A stretch of DNA of 64,000 bases. Origin: Salegentibacter lacus. Lineage in GTDB: Bacteria > Bacteroidota > Bacteroidia > Flavobacteriales > Flavobacteriaceae. Position 1 is the stretch's first letter. Each line of letters starts with the position of its first letter. Position numbers and translations under genes: made by a program. Under the pieces are notes generated by a model, which was given only the letters and a program-made list of their open reading frames with translations, was not told where the DNA came from and searched no databases. This document shows positions 1-8,168 of this stretch, piece by piece. The DNA lies in contig NZ_JAIQZB010000016.1 of assembly GCF_020164555.1 (NCBI RefSeq), positions 1-64,000 of the forward strand. The letters are read 5' to 3'.

Positions 1-85
1 AAGACATCCGGAATCTCTACCCTCAGAACTACAAGAAATTAAAGCAAGCTTAGATCAAGTTTATCCGAGGGGACCCGATAAATAA
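1..85 (+). CDS. 3' end of an unidentified gene (partial)
   Basis: The frame starting at base 2 is open from the window edge to a TAA at 83-85 and gives 27 residues ending YPRGPDK. The peptide is too short to assign. Its position just before the small genes at 105-266 and 263-649 would suit the last codons of an integrase in the same mobile element, but this is inference only. A chance open frame is possible. Confidence 0.3.
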   Translation, partial: RHPESLPSELQEIKASLDQVYPRGPDK

Positions 86-104
86 AATTATGCTAAGTTA
101 GAGG

Positions 105-266
105 ATGTGGTTGGTGGGCCGGATACGGGTGAATGACCTAAAAAAGAAAATAAGTAATTTAGAGAAGGCTATTAAAATGTCTCCCACACCTATCCCTCAA
201 CAGGTCTTTCCCGATGGGCACGAAGTAACAAAACCATTATTTTTAAGCAAAAAAAGTTCTGTATGA
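105..266 (+). CDS. small hypothetical protein, 53 aa
   Basis: This short frame runs from ATG 105 (alternative GTG 129) to a TGA at 264-266, which overlaps the ATG of the next gene (263-265) in the ATGA arrangement typical of coupled genes. From the GTG the product begins with a short lysine-rich helical stretch (NDLKKKISNLEKA) followed by a Pro-rich segment. No family is recognised. The stop-start overlap is the main support. It may be an accessory of the recombinase module suspected at this edge. Confidence 0.33.
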   Translation: MWLVGRIRVNDLKKKISNLEKAIKMSPTPIPQQVFPDGHEVTKPLFLSKKSSV

Positions 267-649
267 AAAAAGTTAGAGGAAAAGAATTGGATCTTCTTCT
301 TATAGAGGAATTAAATAAAATGATAGAATCCGGTTATAATATTGCTCCTATCTCCAGATCAACCGTTCAAAGGAGGCTAGGACTAACCAGTAGAGGAACT
401 TTAGCGCTTCCAGAAAGATCGCTACTAATTGAAAATGCTAAAAATTTGCAAATGAAAAATGCCGGTCTAAGCTTAGACGGTAAAAAGAAGCGAAATGGCC
501 TTAAGGAACAAAATGATAATCTAAAACGAAAAATTGAGATTTTAGAAAAAGAGAGGGATGCTTTAATAGAAAAAATGGCGATGATTATAAATGGTGCCCA
601 GGCAAGAGGGTATGATGTGGAAGAGATTATGATGCCTCTTATTAATTAG
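263..649 (+). CDS. TnpC-like / DUF6262-like accessory protein of a recombinase module
   Basis: A 128-residue basic protein. Residues about 25-60 contain an HTH-like stretch (PISRSTVQRRLGL), and residues about 75-110 form a Lys/Glu-rich coiled coil. A small protein with an N-terminal HTH-like segment and a C-terminal coiled coil resembles TnpC of Tn554-type transposons and DUF6262 proteins, which sit behind paired tyrosine recombinases. The recombinase genes themselves would lie left of the window, so this is inference from architecture. It overlaps the preceding small frame by an ATGA and stands at the outer edge of an A+T-rich defence region, consistent with an integrated element. A plain hypothetical protein is the alternative. 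Confidence 0.45.
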   Translation: MKKVRGKELDLLLIEELNKMIESGYNIAPISRSTVQRRLGLTSRGTLALPERSLLIENAKNLQMKNAGLSLDGKKKRNGLKEQNDNLKRKIEILEKERDALIEKMAMIINGAQARGYDVEEIMMPLIN

Positions 650-766
650 AATAATATTTATTTTCAAAAAAAAATTCATTCTAGCTCGCTCTGTAAATTA
701 AACTTCTATGTTAAAATTTAGGTACGCAAAACTCTATATATTGTGTATGCAGTAATAATAATTCAT

Positions 767-3700
767 TTACTGAGCAATAATAGAAGCTACAGCTCCACTA
801 TAATTAAACAATTTATTAAATTTTACGCGAGAATTAAATCTAAGATCTTTTAAATCATTATCTCTATAAAAATATATGGTTTCACCATTTATATCTTGCT
901 TTACAAAACCGAAATAGTTTTCTAGTTTAACAATTGTACCTTCGTAAACTTTTGGAAGACCGCTAATTGTAACTATGCCCTGTGGCTTCTTCTTGAATCT
1001 AGAATCTAGTGGTACATCTTTTAAATATTCAAAATAATCTGCATTTTCTTCTTCTTCTAGTAAATATAAAGTTCTAGCATACCAAAACTGAGCTTCATAT
1101 CTTTTGTCCTTTTTTACAAAAGATTTTCTTAAATAGTGCTTCAGATCTATATAGTTATCTGCGTCCTTCTGCATTAATAATTTGGCATATTTAAAATTTA
1201 AATCTTTACTATTAATATTGATATTAATTGAATCTTGCAAAATTGTTAAAGCATCATCTATATTTCCGTTATCAATATAATAGTTCGATAATCTTATTGC
1301 CAAATATGGACTTCGTTTGTTCGCTTCAAAAGCAGATTTTAAAGAAGATAAGGCTTGAGGAGAATTATCTAAAAGTTTATTAAAACTAGCTTCCGCATCA
1401 AATAGAAAACTTTCATTCGGATAATTTTGCATTGCTTTTGATAAAGTTTTTTCAAACTCTTGAATCTTTTTCTCTATCAAATCAATATTTTCTTCTTCAA
1501 GGAAGTTTTCTAATTCTAGAGTATATATTTTTAGTAATGTATGATAAGCGTGTACAATATTTCTATTTTTTTTATTACCAATAATATTTTTACAAATATC
1601 TTTAGATGAATTTAATAAAGTTTTTACAACCAAAGGCTGAGTGGTATTAATTGCTTTTCTTAATAAAAATTCAGCCTTAGAATGAGAAATAGAAGTGTTT
1701 TTAGGTTCTATTTCGTGAGCTCTATTTAATAGTGTATTGGCTTTTTCTAAATCTCCCTTTTTATGGCTCATTTCAAATATTGATTCTTGCTGCATTAGAG
1801 CGGCTTGCTCTCCTATATTTTCATAAGCAACATTATAAAGTTCCCTAATCTTTTCAGGGTCTTTAAATGTTTCCATTAACTTTTTAGCATTTGTTAAAGC
1901 AATAAAAACTTGTCTATCGCTGTCATAATCTATATCTAGTTTTGAAATAATAGAAATGTATTTTTCGAATCGAGATTCTTGATCAACCAATACTTGTTCA
2001 AAAACCAATTCAGCTATATGTTGATGCCTTGTTGTAAATACATAATCATTTATCACATAATTTCTTTGATTATAAACTACAGATTCTAGTGGCTTAAAAA
2101 GTTTATCTTTAAAATAGGAAAAATTAATTTGGTGTAACCTAGAAATAATTCCTGCTCTTGCATAAGCTCCTATCCTATGGAAAACACATATAGATAGATA
2201 TAAGTTTTGAGCTTCTTCACCAGGTATAGATTTAAATTCATTCATTACTATATCTGCAAATGGTTTGCCAGCTGTAGCTTCATATAAAGCTACTAACAGT
2301 TCTCTCCCAGACCTTTCGGAAAGTGCGGTTCTTTGCTCTTCAATACTTTTTCCTGTTAAGTAACCTAATGATTTATGTTTTTGCAATAAACTGATTAAAT
2401 CATCTATCTCTTTATCATTTAGATATTTCAAAGTATAATCCTGGATTAAAAAAGTATTCAATCTGTCTCCGCCTACGTTCCATACATTTGTTCTTTCAGA
2501 GCAAATAATTGTAATCAGGATATTATCCTTTTTTGCTTTATTCAATAAATATTCAATATCTTCCGATCTATCTACAACTCCATCTACGAATAAATAAATA
2601 CGCTCTTTAACTAATTGATATAATTCAGCAAACCGATTGTATTCTAAAGGAACATCCGATTTATAGTACAGGCATAACTTCTCAAAAGTTATAGCAGCAT
2701 CCCAAGCAATCCTATGCATTAAAACAGTTTTTCCAGAGCCGGCATTGCCTTTAACCAAAAATAGTTCTTGTTTAATTAGTCTCTCTTCTTCTTCTACTAA
2801 AAAGACATCGGACAAAATAGAATCGGTTACTTTTCTAGTTACATCATAATTTTTTAGGATTGGATCCCAGCCATTAAAATAACCTTTATAAAATACTTTT
2901 GGTTCTGTATCTTTTTCCGCAAGGTTCGAATGCAAAAATGTCACATCTCTATTTAGAAACTCAATTAATCCTTCGGTTGGCTCACTTACGTTTGCTTGAA
3001 ATTTTGCCATGATTGGATGGGTAAACTCTTCCCTAACAATACTACTTAAAATTCGTTCATTTTCTGTAATACTATTATCAAGCTGCTCCATGAAATCCTT
3101 GAATGAAAGCTTAATAGAAGATATTTTTTTCCCATCCCAATATCTAGCTTCCTCATCGGTGATATATGGTCCGATCATGTAAGACCTAGGTCTGGCATCA
3201 CCTTTTTTATTCAGTCCTTTTAATGTATATCTAATATCCAAATCAGCAAAACTAAAACCAACGTATAAAATTGGATATTCAAATGAACTTTCCTTTAAAC
3301 GATCAAATAGACGACTTCTGTTCTCTCGATGGTCAACATATTGATCTGGTGTTAAGATAAGAGGTAAGTTTTCGTCAGAAATATCTGTAATTGACCCGTG
3401 TAATTTGTTATACATTACTGAATTAGGAACGCTCATTTTATCTTGTATTCTTTCTCCATTTTTAATAAATGTGGCAAGAACTTGTTGTCTATTCCTTATC
3501 TTATCATATGAGTCTTCAATCAATAAATCATAATTAGTTGTATAGATTGAATGCCATTTATATAAAGGAATTCTTAAATGATGATCACCTGGTTTAAACT
3601 TTTTAAATATTTCAGAAACAAACTTTTGAACTGTAAATAGATCTGTTTCACTAATTGCTAATTCCGAAACATATTGTAAATCGTTATCTACATAATTTGG

Positions 3701-3865
3701 GCCTAAAAATTTTTCACTTATTAAATTTGCTAACTGCTTGCCAGTTGGTGGTTTTTCGCCTTTAGGATGTTTAGAATCAAAAGCGGCTCCAGCTCCTAAA
3801 AACAATATTACTTTCCCTTCTTTAATCTTATCTAATAGAGGCTTTGGTATTTTTGCTTCCTGCAT
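767..3865 (-). CDS. SIR2-STAND NTPase with TPR-like repeats and a cold-shock-like C-terminus (Avs5-like defence protein)
   Basis: 1032 residues. Residues about 14-265 are a SIR2-type NAD-binding domain: GAG loop in LFLGAGAAF (21-29), TTNYD (109-113), LHGS with the candidate catalytic His156, and VGFSFADLD (202-210). A STAND/P-loop NTPase follows, with Walker A GNAGSGKT (373-380), Walker B YLFVDGV (424-430) and a downstream CSERTNVW motif. Residues about 650-960 are helical and TPR-like. The last 60 or so residues resemble a cold-shock/OB fold (GTIVKLENYFGFV). SIR2-STAND proteins are known anti-phage sensors (AVAST type V, Avs5) that deplete NAD+ when the sensor detects phage protein. The gene has its own TAAATTTG element 23 bp upstream, so it need not depend on the restriction genes before it. 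The role is inferred from domains; I am confident of SIR2 and STAND, less so of the terminal fold. Confidence 0.85.
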   Translation of the reverse strand: MQEAKIPKPLLDKIKEGKVILFLGAGAAFDSKHPKGEKPPTGKQLANLISEKFLGPNYVDNDLQYVSELAISETDLFTVQKFVSEIFKKFKPGDHHLRIPLYKWHSIYTTNYDLLIEDSYDKIRNRQQVLATFIKNGERIQDKMSVPNSVMYNKLHGSITDISDENLPLILTPDQYVDHRENRSRLFDRLKESSFEYPILYVGFSFADLDIRYTLKGLNKKGDARPRSYMIGPYITDEEARYWDGKKISSIKLSFKDFMEQLDNSITENERILSSIVREEFTHPIMAKFQANVSEPTEGLIEFLNRDVTFLHSNLAEKDTEPKVFYKGYFNGWDPILKNYDVTRKVTDSILSDVFLVEEEERLIKQELFLVKGNAGSGKTVLMHRIAWDAAITFEKLCLYYKSDVPLEYNRFAELYQLVKERIYLFVDGVVDRSEDIEYLLNKAKKDNILITIICSERTNVWNVGGDRLNTFLIQDYTLKYLNDKEIDDLISLLQKHKSLGYLTGKSIEEQRTALSERSGRELLVALYEATAGKPFADIVMNEFKSIPGEEAQNLYLSICVFHRIGAYARAGIISRLHQINFSYFKDKLFKPLESVVYNQRNYVINDYVFTTRHQHIAELVFEQVLVDQESRFEKYISIISKLDIDYDSDRQVFIALTNAKKLMETFKDPEKIRELYNVAYENIGEQAALMQQESIFEMSHKKGDLEKANTLLNRAHEIEPKNTSISHSKAEFLLRKAINTTQPLVVKTLLNSSKDICKNIIGNKKNRNIVHAYHTLLKIYTLELENFLEEENIDLIEKKIQEFEKTLSKAMQNYPNESFLFDAEASFNKLLDNSPQALSSLKSAFEANKRSPYLAIRLSNYYIDNGNIDDALTILQDSINININSKDLNFKYAKLLMQKDADNYIDLKHYLRKSFVKKDKRYEAQFWYARTLYLLEEEENADYFEYLKDVPLDSRFKKKPQGIVTISGLPKVYEGTIVKLENYFGFVKQDINGETIYFYRDNDLKDLRFNSRVKFNKLFNYSGAVASIIAQ

Positions 3866-3887
3866 GTTATGTTTTTATTGTCAAATT

Positions 3888-3895
3888 CAAATTTA
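3888..3895 (-). promoter_or_regulatory. -7 promoter element of the SIR2-STAND gene
   Basis: On the minus strand this reads TAAATTTG, an exact match to the Bacteroidota -7 consensus TAnnTTTG. It predicts a leader of about 15 nt before the ATG at 3865. It lies between the end of the broken ATPase and the SIR2-STAND gene. Confidence 0.6.
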
Positions 3896-3928
3896 ACATA
3901 TTATTGTAATTTTAAATTATGGAAAACC

Positions 3929-4272
3929 TCAATCCGGATTGAAATCCATCATTACGCGACTGATATTCGCAAGATTATCAGAAATATAATATTTAATGAG
4001 CAATTGTATTTTAATTCCTAAAGGAACAAAATCCTCATAGCGAATCTTTTCGCCCGTGACTAATTCCTTGATATATTTTTTAGGTTAACATTGAAATCAT
4101 CAAATGAAAACTTCATTTGATTAGAACTGTTGAGAAACTTGTTCATAACAGTCAGAATAGATGTTTTTCCTGTGTTATTTTTTCCAACAACTAAAGACAA
4201 TTCATCTTCAAAATCCATTGAAAAATCTTTCAATAATCGATAATTCTTAACTGATATTTTCTCTATTTTCAT
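3929..4272 (-). pseudogene. truncated, frameshifted OLD-family ATPase / ATP-dependent endonuclease
   Basis: The frame from ATG 4272 encodes an ABC/SMC-type N-terminus: KISVKNYRLLKDF, then P-loop VVGKNNTGKTS at residues 28-38. It stops at 4060. Shifting frame at an A6 run on the coding strand (4076-4081 on the plus strand) restores homology: the second frame reads through YEDFVPLGIKIQLLI and NLANISRVMMDFNPD, typical of OLD-like ATPases after the P-loop, and ends with TGA at 3929-3931. Adding one A would rejoin the two frames. Even then only about 115 of the usual 450-650 residues remain, and the C-terminal ATPase and Toprim parts are absent. The ATG lies 26 bp inside the end of the upstream restriction gene, so this was once the next gene of that operon. 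Probably dead; a slippage-expressed short protein is a remote alternative. Confidence 0.72.
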
Positions 4273-7129
4273 CGATAATCATTTTAATACAATCTTTACT
4301 CACAAATTCTTTTTTATTTTTCACACATCCAGGTAAACCTGGAGATTCCACTTCATCTCCTCTTTCTATTTTCTTCGCTACGTCGAAATTGAGCTCCAAT
4401 AATTGGGTTAGTATATCTTTTCGTTTTCCAAAGCCGTAAGCACCCAAAACTGCTTCATCCAATTTTTGGTGAGCATTTTTCAACGGATTGGCTCCTGGTT
4501 CTTCCAAAATTTGGTAAATCTTACGTAATGTATAATTGTATTTGTTCATCACTTCATTTCTCTTATCCCTTAATTCCTTTGCGGCATTAGCTATCTTCTT
4601 GACCTCTGTCAGTTTTGGGTTTTGGGGAAAGGGAAAGGTATCCCATATTGTGTTTGGTGTATAACTTGGATCGCCTTTCAAAGTAGCTCCTTTTTCGTGA
4701 TACCAAGCAACATGAATAGAAGATTGAATTATTCCAAAGGTATAGTCGTCTTCATATGCAAAGACCATAACTGAGTCGTTAGGATTAATATCTGATGAAA
4801 CAAATTCAAAAATGGGTCTTGCGGATACTCTTGAACATGCAACAAATCTGCTAATTTTTAAAAGTTCATCTTTCATATCTTTTCTTCCATAGGAAAGTTG
4901 CCACCAACTTTTAAGAAAATTAATATGATGTTTGTTTATTTTAGCTTTAGGATTTTTTTCTTTTAACTCTTTATTTATTACCTCTTGCTCATTTGCCCTT
5001 TTTTCTCTGTCAGGAAGTACAGCCGCTTTAATCCTATTAAAAGGACCAGAATAAGTTGATGCTTCCAGTATGTCGACTCCCGTAAAATCAATCACATAAC
5101 GCTTGGGTTGACTTCTTTTCGAAGAAACAAGCTCTCTACCAATAAGAATTGGTTTTAAAACATTATTATTTTCAATAGATTCCTGTAAAATCGTTTTGGC
5201 TTCTGCTACTGATAATAAAAAACCAGCATGTCCATGTGTTTGACCCTGGAAAACTCTTTTAGGCTTTCTATTAGTTTCCAAAATCTTTGCTGCTGACACA
5301 TCAAAATTTAGAGAAAGACTACTGTTAATTATAGGAACTTCATATTCAATCTGTTCTCCGTTTTTATCTTCAACAAAGAGTTTTTTCTTACCGTCAAATT
5401 TTCCTTTAGTCCAATTTACTATAGAAATAAATACTACTGCATCACCAGACCATGGTTGTGAAGAAACGGCATTAAAAATAATTCCGTTATTTTTAGTGAT
5501 ATAGTCCAAACCACCTTCTCTACTATAATTTTGTCTTATTGTATTTGTTCCAATTAATCCAGCAAATCCTCCTTCTTCTAATAATTTGTGAGCCTTATAG
5601 AACCAATACACACAATAATCTGCACGTCCAGGTACTTCGGGATATGCACTATGAATTTTATTTACATATTCCCCTCCATATTCTTCCTGCATATTTTTAT
5701 TAGATTGATAAGGTGGATTACCTATAATAACATTTGCTTTTATCCAATCTGTAAATAGAGCGTCTGCAAAGAATATATTATCATTCATATTATCCAATGG
5801 CAAAGTCTCCTCCATTTGGAAACCAATTCCAATTTGCATAGTGTCTACCCATTCGCGTGTTTCTTTGATTGCAATTTCCTTTGCGAGCATTAGAGTTACT
5901 TTTGCTAATTCTACTGCGAAATTATTATAATCTATACCGTGAAACTGTTTAATACTCACAATAGATTGAGTTCCAATTTCAGAAGCACTTTTTGGAAATT
6001 CTATATGTATTTTGTTGAGCAATTCCATTTCAATTCGCTTCAATTCACGAAAAGCGACGTAGAGAAAGTTTCCACTACCACAAGCAGGATCAAGTACTGT
6101 AAACATTGACAACTGCTTACGTAGTTGCTTCATATCCTTTAATGTTTTTGCCTTTTCAATCTTTTCACGCCATGGTTGAATAATTGTTGGATGAACAATT
6201 TTTAGAATATCAAGTTCGGTTGTAAAGTGTGCGCCAAAGGCATGTCGGGCTTTTTCACCCATACTACTCTGAAAAATAGTTCCGAATATGGCCGGGTTAA
6301 CCTTATTCCATTTCTGCGAGGCGGCATTATGTAACATAAAAAGCTCATCACTAGTTAGCTCTATTGCTTCAGGTTCAGTAAATAATCCTCCATTGAAATA
6401 TTGAACCTCTTTAAATCGTCCACCCCTAGCCTTTTCTTTGCTATTCATTTGTTGAAACAATGAATGAATCAAATCATAGGAATTACCTTGACCATTTTTA
6501 CAATCTAGCAAAATTTGAGTGAAAATATCTTTTGGTAAAAGCTGGTAATCTTCCGCAAACATGGTGAAAATGGATTGGAGGATAAATTTTTGAGCACGGT
6601 CTCTGTCCTCACCTCTTTCTAGTAAAGAATTGAATAATTTAGCGACTAGATCCGCAGTTTCTCTAGTAACTTCCTCAAGATTATTCTCAAAAATTGGTGT
6701 TGCTGCCTTTGGTAACATAAAATTAAAGGCAGTATAACGGTCTGGAAGCTCTTCCAGGTTTATACGATCAAGCGGTTCGTCCTGTATAGCAAAATCATAA
6801 ATAATAAACTCATTGAAGTTACAGAGGATGGAATATTTTGGCTGATTTGGTCTTAGTTTCCACCAATAATCAAAAATCTGTGTTCGGTGACTTGGAAGCT
6901 GTGCACCTTTTTTCTTCATTTCAATCAATACCCTGTCACCCCAGAGCAGATCTGCAAAATTAGTTTTCTTTTTTGATTTCACCCTAAATTCAAGAGTAGC
7001 ACCAGCCTCTTTGTAACCATCGTGTCCAAATGCTTGAAAAAATCTATCACAAAAAACTTGTGCTTCTCCCTTTTCATCACCATCTAAGGATTTAGAGTAT
7101 TCAATAAACGATTTTAATTTATTTATCAT
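4247..7129 (-). CDS. Type IIL/IIG-like restriction-modification enzyme (fused nuclease and adenine methyltransferase)
   Basis: 960 residues, close to the usual size of MmeI-like single-chain enzymes. The N-terminal nuclease shows the PD-(D/E)xK core FADLLWGDRVLIEMKKKG (D60, E70, K72). The gamma-class methyltransferase follows, with SAM motif I DPACGSGNF (347-355) and catalytic NPPY (471-474), the signature of N6-adenine methylation. The rest is a target-recognition region of about 300 residues plus helices (RDKRNEVMNKY near 860). Such enzymes both cut and methylate, with one domain setting specificity. Its start overlaps the end of the serine recombinase gene by 11 bp, and the truncated ATPase begins inside its 3' end, so the three formed one transcription unit. 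All catalytic motifs are intact. The recognition sequence cannot be read from the sequence. Confidence 0.88.
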   Translation of the reverse strand: MINKLKSFIEYSKSLDGDEKGEAQVFCDRFFQAFGHDGYKEAGATLEFRVKSKKKTNFADLLWGDRVLIEMKKKGAQLPSHRTQIFDYWWKLRPNQPKYSILCNFNEFIIYDFAIQDEPLDRINLEELPDRYTAFNFMLPKAATPIFENNLEEVTRETADLVAKLFNSLLERGEDRDRAQKFILQSIFTMFAEDYQLLPKDIFTQILLDCKNGQGNSYDLIHSLFQQMNSKEKARGGRFKEVQYFNGGLFTEPEAIELTSDELFMLHNAASQKWNKVNPAIFGTIFQSSMGEKARHAFGAHFTTELDILKIVHPTIIQPWREKIEKAKTLKDMKQLRKQLSMFTVLDPACGSGNFLYVAFRELKRIEMELLNKIHIEFPKSASEIGTQSIVSIKQFHGIDYNNFAVELAKVTLMLAKEIAIKETREWVDTMQIGIGFQMEETLPLDNMNDNIFFADALFTDWIKANVIIGNPPYQSNKNMQEEYGGEYVNKIHSAYPEVPGRADYCVYWFYKAHKLLEEGGFAGLIGTNTIRQNYSREGGLDYITKNNGIIFNAVSSQPWSGDAVVFISIVNWTKGKFDGKKKLFVEDKNGEQIEYEVPIINSSLSLNFDVSAAKILETNRKPKRVFQGQTHGHAGFLLSVAEAKTILQESIENNNVLKPILIGRELVSSKRSQPKRYVIDFTGVDILEASTYSGPFNRIKAAVLPDREKRANEQEVINKELKEKNPKAKINKHHINFLKSWWQLSYGRKDMKDELLKISRFVACSRVSARPIFEFVSSDINPNDSVMVFAYEDDYTFGIIQSSIHVAWYHEKGATLKGDPSYTPNTIWDTFPFPQNPKLTEVKKIANAAKELRDKRNEVMNKYNYTLRKIYQILEEPGANPLKNAHQKLDEAVLGAYGFGKRKDILTQLLELNFDVAKKIERGDEVESPGLPGCVKNKKEFVSKDCIKMIIDENRENIS

Positions 7130-7691
7130 GCAATTTATTATCTATTCTATAAAATGTTGTTTTACTCACTCCTGCCCTTTTACACGCCTCTTCTATCGGT
7201 AAATTCTGGTTATCATATAAATGCTTTGCATATTGATATTTTTCAATTGTATTCTTTTTAAAACCTTTCGGCCGACCTAGAAGCTTTTTGCGTTTTCTGG
7301 CGTTGTTCAATCCCACTTTCGTACGCTCGCTAATAAGATTTCTTTCAAATTCTGCTACAGCAGCAAAAATTTGTAGAAGAAATTTACCATTTGCAGATGT
7401 AGTATCAAATTCAGGTTCGCTAATACTTTTAAAATGAACACCTCTTTCATTAAAGGTATCTATGAGGTCTATCATATTCTTCAAAGATCTGAATATTCGA
7501 TCATTCTTATAAGTTACAACTGTATCCCCTTTTCGTAAGAATTCAAGCATTTCTAATAAACCCTTTCTATCTTCCCTAACACCACTACCTACGTCCGAGT
7601 AAATTTTATCACATCCCTCCTTCTCCAATAAATCTATCTGAGATTCTAAATTTTGATCTTGAGTAGAAACTCTTGCGTAACCAACCAGCAT
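7119..7691 (-). CDS. serine recombinase (resolvase/invertase family)
   Basis: 190 residues, the normal length for small Tn3-resolvase/DNA-invertase proteins. The catalytic domain begins VGYARVSTQDQ with nucleophile Ser9 and Arg7. The usual DRLGRS motif appears as NDRIFRS (63-69), keeping both arginines. The long E helix (AAVAEFERNLISERTK) is clear, and residues about 148-185 form an HTH of the Hin type. It is the first gene of the minus-strand block and overlaps the restriction-modification gene by 11 bp. This could mean mobilisation of the defence genes, or inversion within the restriction system; no paired inverted sites were found, so the role is open. Confidence 0.9.
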   Translation of the reverse strand: MLVGYARVSTQDQNLESQIDLLEKEGCDKIYSDVGSGVREDRKGLLEMLEFLRKGDTVVTYKNDRIFRSLKNMIDLIDTFNERGVHFKSISEPEFDTTSANGKFLLQIFAAVAEFERNLISERTKVGLNNARKRKKLLGRPKGFKKNTIEKYQYAKHLYDNQNLPIEEACKRAGVSKTTFYRIDNKLHDK

Positions 7692-7699
7692 ATCTTGTT

Positions 7700-7792
7700 C
7701 CGAAAAAGGTTATTTTATAAAACTATTAAATAAAACGGAAAATAGTACTAATATCAGATAGTTTTCGACCAATGACTAACATACCCGAAAAA
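7700..7792. repeat. two direct CCGAAAAA repeats upstream of the serine recombinase
   Basis: The 188 bp between the recombinase start and the XRE gene are non-coding. CCGAAAAA occurs at 7700-7707 and 7785-7792 in the same orientation, 85 bp apart. Serine recombinases often bind repeated subsites beside their own gene, so this could be part of a res-like site. An 8-mer repeat in A+T-rich DNA may also be chance. Confidence 0.2.
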
Positions 7793-7879
7793 CGACCGTT
7801 TAAAAGAACTGGAAAATTAAGTTTTTTAGTAACCGTATTAAAGATTATGAAAGGTGAGAAAAGCTGATGTGATTAAATT

Positions 7880-8101
7880 TTATAATTTTTCGAAAAATTC
7901 GGAAAGATTGAGATCAAAGTAGTCGCAAAGTGCAGCAAGAGTACTAACAGTAATATTTACTTTACCGGTTTCAATCCTAGATATATGAATACCAGTATCA
8001 TTATAAACATCTTCTTGGGTAAGTTCCTTCTTTTCTCTATGCCGTTTTAACTGGATAGAAATTTGTTGTAGTAATTTTTCATTTTTTAAACGACTTCCCA
8101 T
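7880..8101 (-). CDS. XRE-family helix-turn-helix regulator
   Basis: 73 residues, essentially one HTH_3 domain (about 12-68). The recognition region reads KELTQEDVYNDTGIHISRIETGK and is followed by the stabilising segment TVSTLAALCDYFDLNLSEFF. Single-domain XRE proteins of this size act as autorepressors or as controller proteins of restriction-modification systems. It diverges from the zinc-ribbon gene at 8169 across 67 bp containing a perfect inverted repeat (8138-8157), a likely operator. The recombinase and restriction genes lie downstream on the same strand after 188 bp, so it may also set their level. Confidence 0.88.
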   Translation of the reverse strand: MGSRLKNEKLLQQISIQLKRHREKKELTQEDVYNDTGIHISRIETGKVNITVSTLAALCDYFDLNLSEFFEKL

Positions 8102-8137
8102 AAGATTATGAAAAGTCCAAAGAATTCATCATTTTTG

Positions 8138-8157
8138 TAATGACTTAAATGTCATTA
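8138..8157. promoter_or_regulatory. perfect inverted repeat, probable operator
   Basis: TAATGAC and GTCATTA are exact reverse complements separated by the 6 bp TTAAAT. The element sits in the short divergent region between the XRE gene (start 8101) and the gene at 8169, 11 bp before the latter's ATG. Size and symmetry suit a dimeric HTH repressor, most simply the adjacent XRE protein. Confidence 0.55.
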
Positions 8158-8168
8158 TTTATGCAGGT

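Noticed and set aside
7880-8101. Controller (C) protein of the restriction enzyme
   Set aside because: Size fits, but 188 bp and a recombinase gene separate it from the restriction gene, and the palindrome is on its far side; kept as a generic XRE regulator.
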